Positions 19,116-26,491 of a stretch of DNA of 53,045 nucleotides are shown here, piece by piece; position 1 is the first letter of the stretch, and each line of letters begins with the position of its first letter. Made by a program: the position numbers and the translations under genes. The notes beneath the pieces are model-generated. The model had not been told where the DNA came from, made no database searches, and saw nothing but the letters and a program-made list of their open reading frames with translations. This stretch comes from Roseovarius salincola (lineage in GTDB: Bacteria > Pseudomonadota > Alphaproteobacteria > Rhodobacterales > Rhodobacteraceae): the NCBI RefSeq assembly GCF_026891095.1, contig NZ_JAPTNL010000021.1, positions 1-53,045 on the forward strand, given 5' to 3'.

Positions 19116-20930
19116 ATGAGATTGAGCCTGTTGATTACCTGCGCCTGCATCACCGCGTCAGCGGCGCTGGCCGAGAAACGCGCTGTCGTCCTGGGAGCGC
19201 AGGATTATGGGGGCCAGGCCGGAGCGACTGCCGCAGCCGATATTTCCGGCGCGGCCAAAGCGCTGGAAGCGGCCGGGTTCGAGGTGGTGTCGGGTGTCGA
19301 TCTGGAGATCGGGGCGTTGCGCGAGGTCCTGGGCAGCCTGCTGGGCGAAGAAGCGCCCGAGCGCAGCGTGATCCTGCTGACCGGGCGGTTCGCCCATTCG
19401 GGCGGGTCGGGCTGGTATCTGCCGGGCGAGGCTGATGCGCCGTCGCTGGCCACGGTGGATGGGCGCGCGCTGTCGCTGGACACGGTGATGGAAATCGCGG
19501 GCCGCTCGCCGGGAGGAGCGGTGGTGCTGCTGGGATCGCCGCTGCGCGACGCGCCCGAGGACGCGTCCGAGGACGTGACCGTGGCGCTTGGGGTCGGACT
19601 CGAGCAGGGTATTGGCACGCTGGACCCGCCGCAGGGCGTCACCGTGATCACGGGCGAAATCCCCGATATCCTGGATTTTGCCGGAGGGCATCTGGTCGAG
19701 TCGGGCCGGAGCCTGCCCGAGATGCTTGAGGATGCACCGGAGCTTGAGGCGCATGGTTTTCTTTCCCGGCTCGTGACCTTTCTGGTGCAGGACCGGCCGG
19801 TCGCCCCGGACCCGACGGGCGAGGCAGACGAGGCAGATGAGGCGGCGGCGCGCGAGCGCGCGCTTTGGCGCGAGAGCCGGGAGACGGACACGATCAAGGC
19901 GTATGAGGCCTATCTGGGCGAATACCCCGAGGGCGCATTTGCCGACGAGGCGCGCGCCGCGATCGAGAGGTTCGAGCGCGACCCCGAGCGCATCGAGGCG
20001 GCGCTTGAGCTACGGGTCGCCGAACGACAGCAGATCCAGCGTGATCTTGTGCTGCTGGATCACGATACGCGCGGGGTGGATGGTATCTTTGGCCCAGGGT
20101 CGCGCAGTGCGATCAGGCGCTGGCAACGCGATAACGGTTTCGAGCCCACCGGCTTTCTGACCGCGGTGCAGATCGACACCCTGAGCGAGATGGCGGCCAC
20201 GCGCCGCGCCGCGCAGGAAGAGGAGGCGCGCCAACAGGATCGCGAGCGCGAGCGCGAGGATCGCGCCTATTGGGAAGATATCGGGCGTGGTCAGGACGAA
20301 GCCGGTCTGCGCGCCTATCTTGAGCGTTTTCCGGACGGGGCGTTTTCGGATGTTGCCAGGGCGCGGCTGTCGGAGATCGGGGCGGAACGCGACCGTGAGG
20401 CTTGGGAGCGCGCCGAGGCGCAGGACACGAAGGCCGCCTATCGCCGGTATCTTGAAGGTCATGAGGATGGTGAATTCGCCGGGCGCGCCCGTTCACGCCT
20501 GAGCGAACTGGTCGAAAGCGACGCCAAGGCCGCCGACGAAGCGGCCTGGGAGGAGGCGCGGGAGGCTGACAGCGCGCAGGCTTATGCGCAATACCTGGAG
20601 GATTTTCCCGAGGGCGCGTTCTCGAAGCGGGCCAGGCGCCGTCAGGCGGAACTGACGGGGAGTGAGGCGACCGGGGACGAGGCGCCAAGCGGGGCGGAGG
20701 CGCGCGAGGCCGAAGCCGCCTTGGGGCTCAATCAGATCTCGCGCAGCCTTGTCGAAGCGCAATTGCTGGCGCAGGGGTTCAATCCCGGGCGCTCGGATGG
20801 TCAGTTCGATGACAACACGCGCGCGGCGCTGCGGCGTTACCAGGAGGCGCGTGGGTTGCCGGTGACCGGCTATGTCGATCGCAGGACGCTGAACCGGATG
20901 ATCGCTGACGGGTTGCCGCTGCCACGCTGA
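19116..20930 (+). CDS. Exported pseudo-caspase with four repeats and two peptidoglycan-binding domains
   Basis: This 604-residue protein has a signal peptide (about residues 1-19), a caspase/C14-like domain (21-225), a four-fold repeat of about 38 residues (249-286, 384-421, 428-466, 476-513; pattern W..........AY..YL...P.G.F...A), and two peptidoglycan-binding type 1 domains (303-357 and 539-597). The catalytic histidine position of the caspase fold (usually GHG) reads TGRFAHSGG and the catalytic cysteine position (usually LDACR) reads LLGSPLRD. The only cysteines in the whole protein, C9 and C11, are in the signal peptide. It therefore cannot be a cysteine protease and probably acts as a periplasmic scaffold or sensor attached to cell wall. 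Confidence 0.8.
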   Translation: MRLSLLITCACITASAALAEKRAVVLGAQDYGGQAGATAAADISGAAKALEAAGFEVVSGVDLEIGALREVLGSLLGEEAPERSVILLTGRFAHSGGSGWYLPGEADAPSLATVDGRALSLDTVMEIAGRSPGGAVVLLGSPLRDAPEDASEDVTVALGVGLEQGIGTLDPPQGVTVITGEIPDILDFAGGHLVESGRSLPEMLEDAPELEAHGFLSRLVTFLVQDRPVAPDPTGEADEADEAAARERALWRESRETDTIKAYEAYLGEYPEGAFADEARAAIERFERDPERIEAALELRVAERQQIQRDLVLLDHDTRGVDGIFGPGSRSAIRRWQRDNGFEPTGFLTAVQIDTLSEMAATRRAAQEEEARQQDREREREDRAYWEDIGRGQDEAGLRAYLERFPDGAFSDVARARLSEIGAERDREAWERAEAQDTKAAYRRYLEGHEDGEFAGRARSRLSELVESDAKAADEAAWEEAREADSAQAYAQYLEDFPEGAFSKRARRRQAELTGSEATGDEAPSGAEAREAEAALGLNQISRSLVEAQLLAQGFNPGRSDGQFDDNTRAALRRYQEARGLPVTGYVDRRTLNRMIADGLPLPR

Positions 20931-21203
20931 TCGCCGCCCTTGCGCGGCGAAGCGGCACGTGCCGTGCAAAAAGAGGTGCGCGGCTTGCGTGTCAAGGCGC
21001 GGAGCGAACAAGGGGCAAGTGCGCCATCCGCGGCACTCACTGGGATGGCAACATATGCGTCGTGAATAACGGCCTGATCGAAAGCGCGCAGGCGCGCGCC
21101 ATAAGGAGCCGCGGGCCGGGCACGGGGGACGAGGAGGTGGTTGAGGCGCGCGACGGGTAAAGAATGGCCCGGCCAGCGCGCCGGGCCGTGTCGCATGTGC
21201 CAC

Positions 21204-21749
21204 TTATCGCGCGAGGTAACGTTCCAGCACGATCGGCGGGATGTGGCCGCGCAGCATCATGTCGGGCAGCACATAGGAGGGTGCCATGTCGAGTTCGAGC
21301 GTTTCGGCCAGCGCGCTGTGACGGGTGATGTCAAGCAGCGTCACGCGCAGGTCGTGGGTTTTCACAAGCGCGCGCAGATCGGCCTCGGCGCGGGCGCAAT
21401 CGGGGCAGTCCGGCGCGGTGAAAAGCGCGATGCGCAGCGCCGCGTCGGGATTGCCAAAGCCCGGCAGGCGGGGGCCGAACAGCGCCTGGTCACGTTCCGA
21501 AAGGCGCGCGAGATCCTGGTCGATGGCGTCCTGATAGGGGCTGGCGGCGGGTGCGGCGGGCGCATCCTGCAAGAGTTCGGGCAGGCCGAGGAGCGACTCG
21601 CGGATCTCCTGGTGGAAAATCGTGCGTTCGGCGGGCGAAAGATCGGTGAAATCGGTTCCGGCGCTGGCCGCGCCGTGCGAGAGCGCCAGCAGGAGGCCCG
21701 CCGCAAGCGGCAGGCCCCGAAAAGATATCGTCAAGCGCAGGCGCGGCAT
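21204..21749 (-). CDS. Short DsbA-like thioredoxin-fold protein (CPDC)
   Basis: This 181-residue exported protein (signal peptide to about residue 30) has a thioredoxin-type CPDC motif at C115-C118 and a C-terminal segment MAPSYVLPDMMLRGHIPP. Its N-terminal helix (LSPAERTIFHQEIRESLL) and its C-terminus mirror those of the DsbA-family protein encoded immediately upstream, but the helical domain inserted in DsbA proteins is missing. It therefore looks like a shortened tandem paralogue. Start and stop codons overlap with the neighbour by one base, so the two are co-translated. Likely a periplasmic disulfide reductase, isomerase or electron partner. Confidence 0.72.
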   Translation of the reverse strand: MPRLRLTISFRGLPLAAGLLLALSHGAASAGTDFTDLSPAERTIFHQEIRESLLGLPELLQDAPAAPAASPYQDAIDQDLARLSERDQALFGPRLPGFGNPDAALRIALFTAPDCPDCARAEADLRALVKTHDLRVTLLDITRHSALAETLELDMAPSYVLPDMMLRGHIPPIVLERYLAR

Positions 21750-22504
21750 CAGCCGCGGATGTCGTCGGCGATCTGCTGCATCGCGTCGAGCGGCACGTAA
21801 CCGCGCAGCATCTGGTCTTCCATCACGAAAGAAGGCGTGCCAGTGATGTTGAGCCGCTGGCCCAGTTCGCGGTTCTTGGTGATCACCTCGGTCACCGCGT
21901 CGCTGTCCATCTGCGCTGTGATCGCGCCGGCGTCGAGGCCGAAGCCTTCGGCGAGACGGTCAAGCGCGGGTTGCGAGATGTCGCCCCGGAAGGTCATCAG
22001 CGCGTCATGCACCTGCTTGTAGGCGTCATCGCCCGCCACTTGCTGCGTCGCGATGGCAAAGCGCGATGCGAGCACGGATTGTTCGCCCAGGATCGGGAAT
22101 TCCTTGACGATGAGGCGGATATTGCCATCGGCCTCGATCAGGGATTCGACTTCGGGGAAGGCGCGTTTGCAATATCCGCAGCGGTAATCCATGAATTCGA
22201 CAAGCGTGATGTCGCCATCGGGATTGCCGCCCACCCATGAATGGCCGTCATCAAAGAGCGCCCCGGCATGGGCCTTGATCATGTCGCTGTCGCCGCGGGC
22301 CTGTTCCTCGGCCTGGCGCTGTTCGAGCACGGCGACCGCTTCCATTATGACTTCGGGGTTTTCCAGAAGATAGGTGCGGATCTCGGCGCGAAAGGCGTCG
22401 CGTTCGGCGTCGCTCATGTCCTGGAGGTCGAAGGCTTGCGCAGGCAGGGCCAGTGCGGCGACCGCGGCCAACGCGGTCAGGGGGGCGAATTTCATGGATG
22501 TCAT
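21749..22504 (-). CDS. DsbA family periplasmic disulfide oxidoreductase
   Basis: This 251-residue protein has a signal peptide (about 1-24), an N-terminal helical dimerisation-like region with SDAERDAFRAEIRTYLL, the active site CGYC (C109/C112), the inserted helical domain, and the cis-proline loop TGTPSFVMEDQMLRGY. It is of the thiol:disulfide interchange type related to ScsC/Com1/DsbA. It overlaps the upstream M48 peptidase by four bases and is followed by its short paralogue, making a three-gene envelope quality-control operon. Confidence 0.9.
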   Translation of the reverse strand: MTSMKFAPLTALAAVAALALPAQAFDLQDMSDAERDAFRAEIRTYLLENPEVIMEAVAVLEQRQAEEQARGDSDMIKAHAGALFDDGHSWVGGNPDGDITLVEFMDYRCGYCKRAFPEVESLIEADGNIRLIVKEFPILGEQSVLASRFAIATQQVAGDDAYKQVHDALMTFRGDISQPALDRLAEGFGLDAGAITAQMDSDAVTEVITKNRELGQRLNITGTPSFVMEDQMLRGYVPLDAMQQIADDIRG

Positions 22505-23841
22505 CTCCGTTTGTTTTCAGCGGCTTTGGCGGCTGATAGCATATCCTGCGCGCGCAGCCATCCCGTCGAGCCGCGCGGCAAAAGGTCCGAGGCGCGTTTG
22601 GCGTGGATTCCGGCGTCTTCGAGCCGTCCCATCATCGCGTAGCGTTCCGACGTGACCAGCGAGGCCATGCCGTTATTGCCCTGGCGCGCATGGGTCGCCG
22701 CGAGGTCGCGCATGACGCGGACGTCGCGCCCGTCGCGCGCGCGGGATTTCTCGAGATATTGCTGAGCCTCGGACACCTTGCCCTCGGCCATGAGGGCGCG
22801 CCCGTAGGAGCCCAGGATCAGCGCGTTTCCCGGTGCGAGATTGACGGCGCGGCCATAGGCGGCTGTGGCGGCGCGGAAATTGCGGCTTTCCATCAGGATC
22901 TGGCCCTTCAGCTCATAAAGAAAGGGGTCCTCGGGGCGCAGCGCGATGGCGCGGTCAATGGCGGCCACGGCCTTGGAGGTTTGCGCGCTGCGGTGATGGG
23001 CCACGGCCTGGCGCATCAGTTTCACATCCTCGAAACCCGACTCCCCGGCGCGCGTCAGTGTCCATTTGTGCGAGCGCTGGAAGGCCGAGAGCTTGCCCTT
23101 GGCGCGGGCGAACCAATAGTCGGCTTCGGGATTGTCGCGGGCCTTGTCGCCGTGGGCTTCGGCGAGCCGCTTGATCACGCGGAAACGGTCGGCGGACAGC
23201 GGATGGGTGCGCGCATAGGGGTCCTGGCGGTATCTTGAGAGGGCCTCCTGACCGCGGAAGATATTCATCACCTCGACGGCGCCCTGCGGATCGACCCCGG
23301 CGGTGGCGAGATAGCGCAGGCCCGATTGGTCGGCGGCGTTTTCCTCGGCGCGGGTGTGGGCGAAGAACAGCCGCTGCGCGGTGGTCTGCGCGCCAAGCGC
23401 GACGGCGCCCGCAGCCTCACCCGCGCCCGCGGCGATGGCGGCGGCGGCGGCCATCACCGAGCCCAGCCCGGCGGCGGTGCGGGCGTTGCGCATGTTGATC
23501 GGGCGGCGCACCAGGTGGCCATTGGTGATATGGGCGGCCTCGTGGGCGATGACGGATTGCAGCATCGCGGGATTGTTCATCTTCAGCATCAGGCCGGAAT
23601 GGATGAAGATATTGTCGCGATCCACCACGAAGGCGTTGAGACGGCGGTCGTCGATCAGCAGGATATCGACCCGCGTCGGGCTGAGCCCGGCGGCCTTGAG
23701 CACCGGCGCGGCCAGTTGCTTGAGCGCGTATTCGATATCGGGATCGCGCAGCAGCGTGAGCGCGCGCGCAGGGCTGGCGAGCGTCAGGGCGATCAGGGCG
23801 AAAAGCCCGAGAAAGGGGCCGAGGGCGCGGAGAAGCTGCAT
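22501..23841 (-). CDS. M48 family metallopeptidase with TPR repeats (BepA-like)
   Basis: This protein of about 446 residues has a signal peptide, an M48 zinc peptidase domain with HEAAH (H100, E101, H104) and a downstream AEENAADQSG that provides the third metal ligand, and a C-terminal TPR region (after about residue 290). The layout is that of BepA, which degrades stalled outer-membrane protein intermediates in the periplasm, and of related Ste24-like proteases. The ATG at 23841 (MQLLRALG) is preferred over 23862 because the signal peptide then starts at once. It is first in an operon with two DsbA-like genes. Confidence 0.88.
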   Translation of the reverse strand: MQLLRALGPFLGLFALIALTLASPARALTLLRDPDIEYALKQLAAPVLKAAGLSPTRVDILLIDDRRLNAFVVDRDNIFIHSGLMLKMNNPAMLQSVIAHEAAHITNGHLVRRPINMRNARTAAGLGSVMAAAAAIAAGAGEAAGAVALGAQTTAQRLFFAHTRAEENAADQSGLRYLATAGVDPQGAVEVMNIFRGQEALSRYRQDPYARTHPLSADRFRVIKRLAEAHGDKARDNPEADYWFARAKGKLSAFQRSHKWTLTRAGESGFEDVKLMRQAVAHHRSAQTSKAVAAIDRAIALRPEDPFLYELKGQILMESRNFRAATAAYGRAVNLAPGNALILGSYGRALMAEGKVSEAQQYLEKSRARDGRDVRVMRDLAATHARQGNNGMASLVTSERYAMMGRLEDAGIHAKRASDLLPRGSTGWLRAQDMLSAAKAAENKRR

Positions 23842-23903
23842 TGACGGCGGGGCCTGTTCCAAGTGAAAGCTGGGCGTGACGGAGACACTCTAGGAAGAAA
23901 GAC

Positions 23904-25055
23904 ATGCGGAACTCAACCCGGTCCAAGGTCGATCCCTTCATTGTGATGGACGTGATGGAAGCGGCGCGCAGCGCCGAAGCCGCGGGGCGCCACATCATCC
24001 ATATGGAGGTGGGTCAGCCCGGCACCGCCGCGCCCGAGGGCGCGCGCGCAGCATTGTCCCGCGCCATGGGCGAGGATGCGATGGGATATACCGTGGCGCT
24101 TGGCCTGCCGGCGCTGCGCCAGCGTATCGCGCGGCTTTACGGGGAATGGTATGGCGTCGATCTCGATCCGGGGCGCGTGGTGATCACGCCGGGTTCGTCC
24201 GGGGCGTTCATCCTGGCGTTCACGGCGCTCTTTGATGCGGGCGACCGGGTGGGAATCGGCGCGCCGGGCTATCCGAGCTATCGCCAGATCCTGCGCGCGC
24301 TGGATCTTGTGCCGGTGGATATCGAGACGGCGGCGGAAAACCGCCTGCAGCCGGTGCCGGGCGACCTGGAGGGGCGTGATCTCAGGGGGTTGATGGTGGC
24401 CAGTCCGGCCAACCCTTCGGGCACGATGCTGGGGCGCGCCGAGATCGCGGCACTGATGGAGGCAGCGGCGGCTCAGGGTGCGAGCTTCATCAGCGACGAG
24501 ATCTATCACGGGATCGAGTACGAGGCGAAGGCGGTGAGCGCGCTGGAGCTGAGCGACGAGGCCTATGTGATCAACTCCTTTTCCAAGTATTTCAGCATGA
24601 CCGGCTGGCGCGTGGGCTGGATGGTGGTGCCCGGGGATCATGTGCGGGTGATCGAGCGGCTGGCGCAGAACCTGTTCATCTGCCCGCCCCATGCGAGCCA
24701 GGTGGCCGCATTGGCGGCGATGGAATGCGGCGCCGAGCTTGAGGCCAACATGACGGTCTACCGCAGGAACCGCGCGCTGATGCTGGAGGGTTTGCCCAAA
24801 GCCGGGTTTGACCGGATCGCGCCGCCTGATGGCGCCTTTTACGTCTATGCCGATGTCAGCCATATCACCGATGACAGCCGCGCCTTCGCCGCGGAAATTC
24901 TGGAGAAAGCGGGGGTCGCGGTGACGCCGGGCCTTGATTTTGACCCGGCGCGCGGGGGCGGCACGATCCGGTTTTCCTATGCACGCGCCAGCGCCGATAT
25001 CGAGGAGGGGCTGGAGCGGCTGCGCCGGTTCATGGCGGCGCGCGGCGCGATCTGA
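23904..25055 (+). CDS. PLP-dependent class I/II aminotransferase
   Basis: This 383-residue fold-type I aminotransferase has GQPGTAAPE near the substrate loop, SPANPSGT (PLP asparagine), SDEIYHGIEY (PLP aspartate and tyrosine) and the PLP lysine in SFSKYFSMTGWRVGWM. Homologues are annotated as aspartate or alanine-type aminotransferases; the true amino donor is not readable. It is divergent from the M48 operon, with only 62 bases between starts. A hairpin pair and a dispersed repeat follow it. Confidence 0.9.
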   Translation: MRNSTRSKVDPFIVMDVMEAARSAEAAGRHIIHMEVGQPGTAAPEGARAALSRAMGEDAMGYTVALGLPALRQRIARLYGEWYGVDLDPGRVVITPGSSGAFILAFTALFDAGDRVGIGAPGYPSYRQILRALDLVPVDIETAAENRLQPVPGDLEGRDLRGLMVASPANPSGTMLGRAEIAALMEAAAAQGASFISDEIYHGIEYEAKAVSALELSDEAYVINSFSKYFSMTGWRVGWMVVPGDHVRVIERLAQNLFICPPHASQVAALAAMECGAELEANMTVYRRNRALMLEGLPKAGFDRIAPPDGAFYVYADVSHITDDSRAFAAEILEKAGVAVTPGLDFDPARGGGTIRFSYARASADIEEGLERLRRFMAARGAI

Positions 25056-25065
25056 ACCGCGCGAG

Positions 25066-25101
25066 GCGGGGGCTTTGCCCCCGTCGCAGCGAAGCTGCGA
25101 C
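25066..25101 (+). terminator. Two consecutive hairpins after the aminotransferase gene
   Basis: GGGGGC/GCCCCC (25068-25073 with 25077-25082, loop TTT) is followed at once by GTCGCAGC/GCTGCGAC (25083-25090 with 25094-25101, loop GAA). They lie 12 bases after the stop codon and run directly into a dispersed repeat. There is no T-run, so termination is probable rather than certain. Confidence 0.5.
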
Positions 25102-25130
25102 TCCCCCAAGGTATTTGCGGCCAGATGAAG
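25101..25130 (+). repeat. Dispersed intergenic repeat, copy 2 (after aminotransferase)
   Basis: CTCCCCCAAGGTATTTGCGG followed by CCAGATGAAG matches the elements at 18895 and 30275 in order and spacing. It lies just after two hairpins and 77 bases before the amidase gene. Confidence 0.7.
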
Positions 25131-25206
25131 CCGGGGGCTGTGCAATCGCTGCGCGCATCGTGTAGTCTGGCGTGCGACGACGACCGGTTGAGCGGCGGGT
25201 GAGCAG

Positions 25207-26430
25207 ATGATCAGGATAGTGTTGGCGGGGTTCCTTGGCCTTTGGGCCGTGTTGGCGGCGGCACAGGAGCGTGATTTCAGCGGGCTGGCGCGGCTTGATG
25301 CGCAGGCAAGCGGGATAGAGGCGTCCGGGGATGGCGTGGTGATCGCCCTTGGCCTGAGCCAGGGCGTGCCGTACCGGATCTTTACGCTGGATGCGCCCGA
25401 GCGGCTGGTTCTGGACTTCAAGGAAGTGGACTGGAGCGGGATCGATGGGCGCGCGCTGATGCAGGACGCGGCGGTGAAGGATGTCAGGGTCGGCGGTTTC
25501 CGTCCCGGCTGGTCGCGCATGGTGGTCGATCTGGGCGCGCCGATGGCGGTCGCGCGCGCCGGGATGGAGATTGACGACCAAAGTGGCGCGGCGCGTCTTG
25601 AGGTGGGGCTGCGCCCCGTGTCGCGCGAGGATTTCGCCGCAGATGCGGGTGCCCCGGCGCTGCCGGGATGGGAGGCGCCGGGGCGCGGCCTCAAGGCCGA
25701 GAAGCGACCGCGTCAGCGGGGCGAGGTGCCGTTGGTGGTGGTGCTTGACCCGGGGCATGGCGGGATCGATCCGGGGGCCGAGGTGGACGGGCTGGCCGAG
25801 AAGGACATGATGCTGATCTTCGCGCTGGAGTTGAAGGAGGTTCTGGTGCGCGCCGGTGGTTTCGACGTGGTGCTGACGCGCGAGGATGACAGTTTCGTCT
25901 CGCTCGAGCGGCGTGTGGCGATCGCTCACAGGATGCGGGCGGACTTGTTCCTGTCGCTGCATGCCGATGCGCTGCACGAGGGGCGCGCCCATGGCGCCAC
26001 GGTCTATACGCTGTCGGAGAGCGCCAGCGACGAGGCCAGCGCGGCGCTGGCCGAGCGCCACAATCGCGCCGATATCCTGGCGGGGATCGATCTGAGCGGC
26101 AAGGATGACGTGGTGGCCGATGTGCTGATGGATCTGGCGCGGATGGAGACCCAGCCGCGCGCCGAGCGGCTGGCCGGTGAAATCCGCGCGGCCATCGGGG
26201 CAAAGGGCCTGCCTCTGCATTCGCGCCCGCTGCGCCATGCGGGGTTTTCGGTGCTGAAATCGCCCGACATCCCCTCGGCGCTGGTTGAGCTTGGCTTCAT
26301 GTCCAGTCCGCGCGATCTGGCCAACCTGGCCGATCCTGGCTGGCGCGCCGACATGGCGCAGGCGCTGCGCGACGGGCTGGAAGCCTGGCGCGATTCCGAT
26401 GCGGCCGCCGCGGACCTGGTGCGGCAATGA
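25207..26430 (+). CDS. N-acetylmuramoyl-L-alanine amidase with AMIN domain
   Basis: This 407-residue exported enzyme cleaves peptide stems from peptidoglycan during cell separation. After a signal peptide (about 1-20) comes an AMIN targeting domain (about 25-125, with VLDFKEVDW and MVVDLGAPM). A linker leads to an Amidase_3 catalytic domain from about 175 with the zinc ligands in DPGHGGIDPG and LSLHADALHE and the catalytic glutamate in ALVELGFMSS. This is the AmiC/AmiB layout without LysM repeats. It is 61 bases upstream of the PBP1A gene, and the two probably form a cell-wall operon. Confidence 0.93.
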   Translation: MIRIVLAGFLGLWAVLAAAQERDFSGLARLDAQASGIEASGDGVVIALGLSQGVPYRIFTLDAPERLVLDFKEVDWSGIDGRALMQDAAVKDVRVGGFRPGWSRMVVDLGAPMAVARAGMEIDDQSGAARLEVGLRPVSREDFAADAGAPALPGWEAPGRGLKAEKRPRQRGEVPLVVVLDPGHGGIDPGAEVDGLAEKDMMLIFALELKEVLVRAGGFDVVLTREDDSFVSLERRVAIAHRMRADLFLSLHADALHEGRAHGATVYTLSESASDEASAALAERHNRADILAGIDLSGKDDVVADVLMDLARMETQPRAERLAGEIRAAIGAKGLPLHSRPLRHAGFSVLKSPDIPSALVELGFMSSPRDLANLADPGWRADMAQALRDGLEAWRDSDAAAADLVRQ

Positions 26431-26491
26431 AAGGAGCGGCGCTCCGCGCGCCGGGAAGATGTGTTTTGACGGCTTGCGGCGGGATGCCTAT

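Noticed and set aside
26285..26491. Upstream extension of the PBP1A gene overlapping the amidase gene
   Set aside because: It lies within the amidase reading frame, lacks a ribosome binding site and does not resemble PBP sequence.
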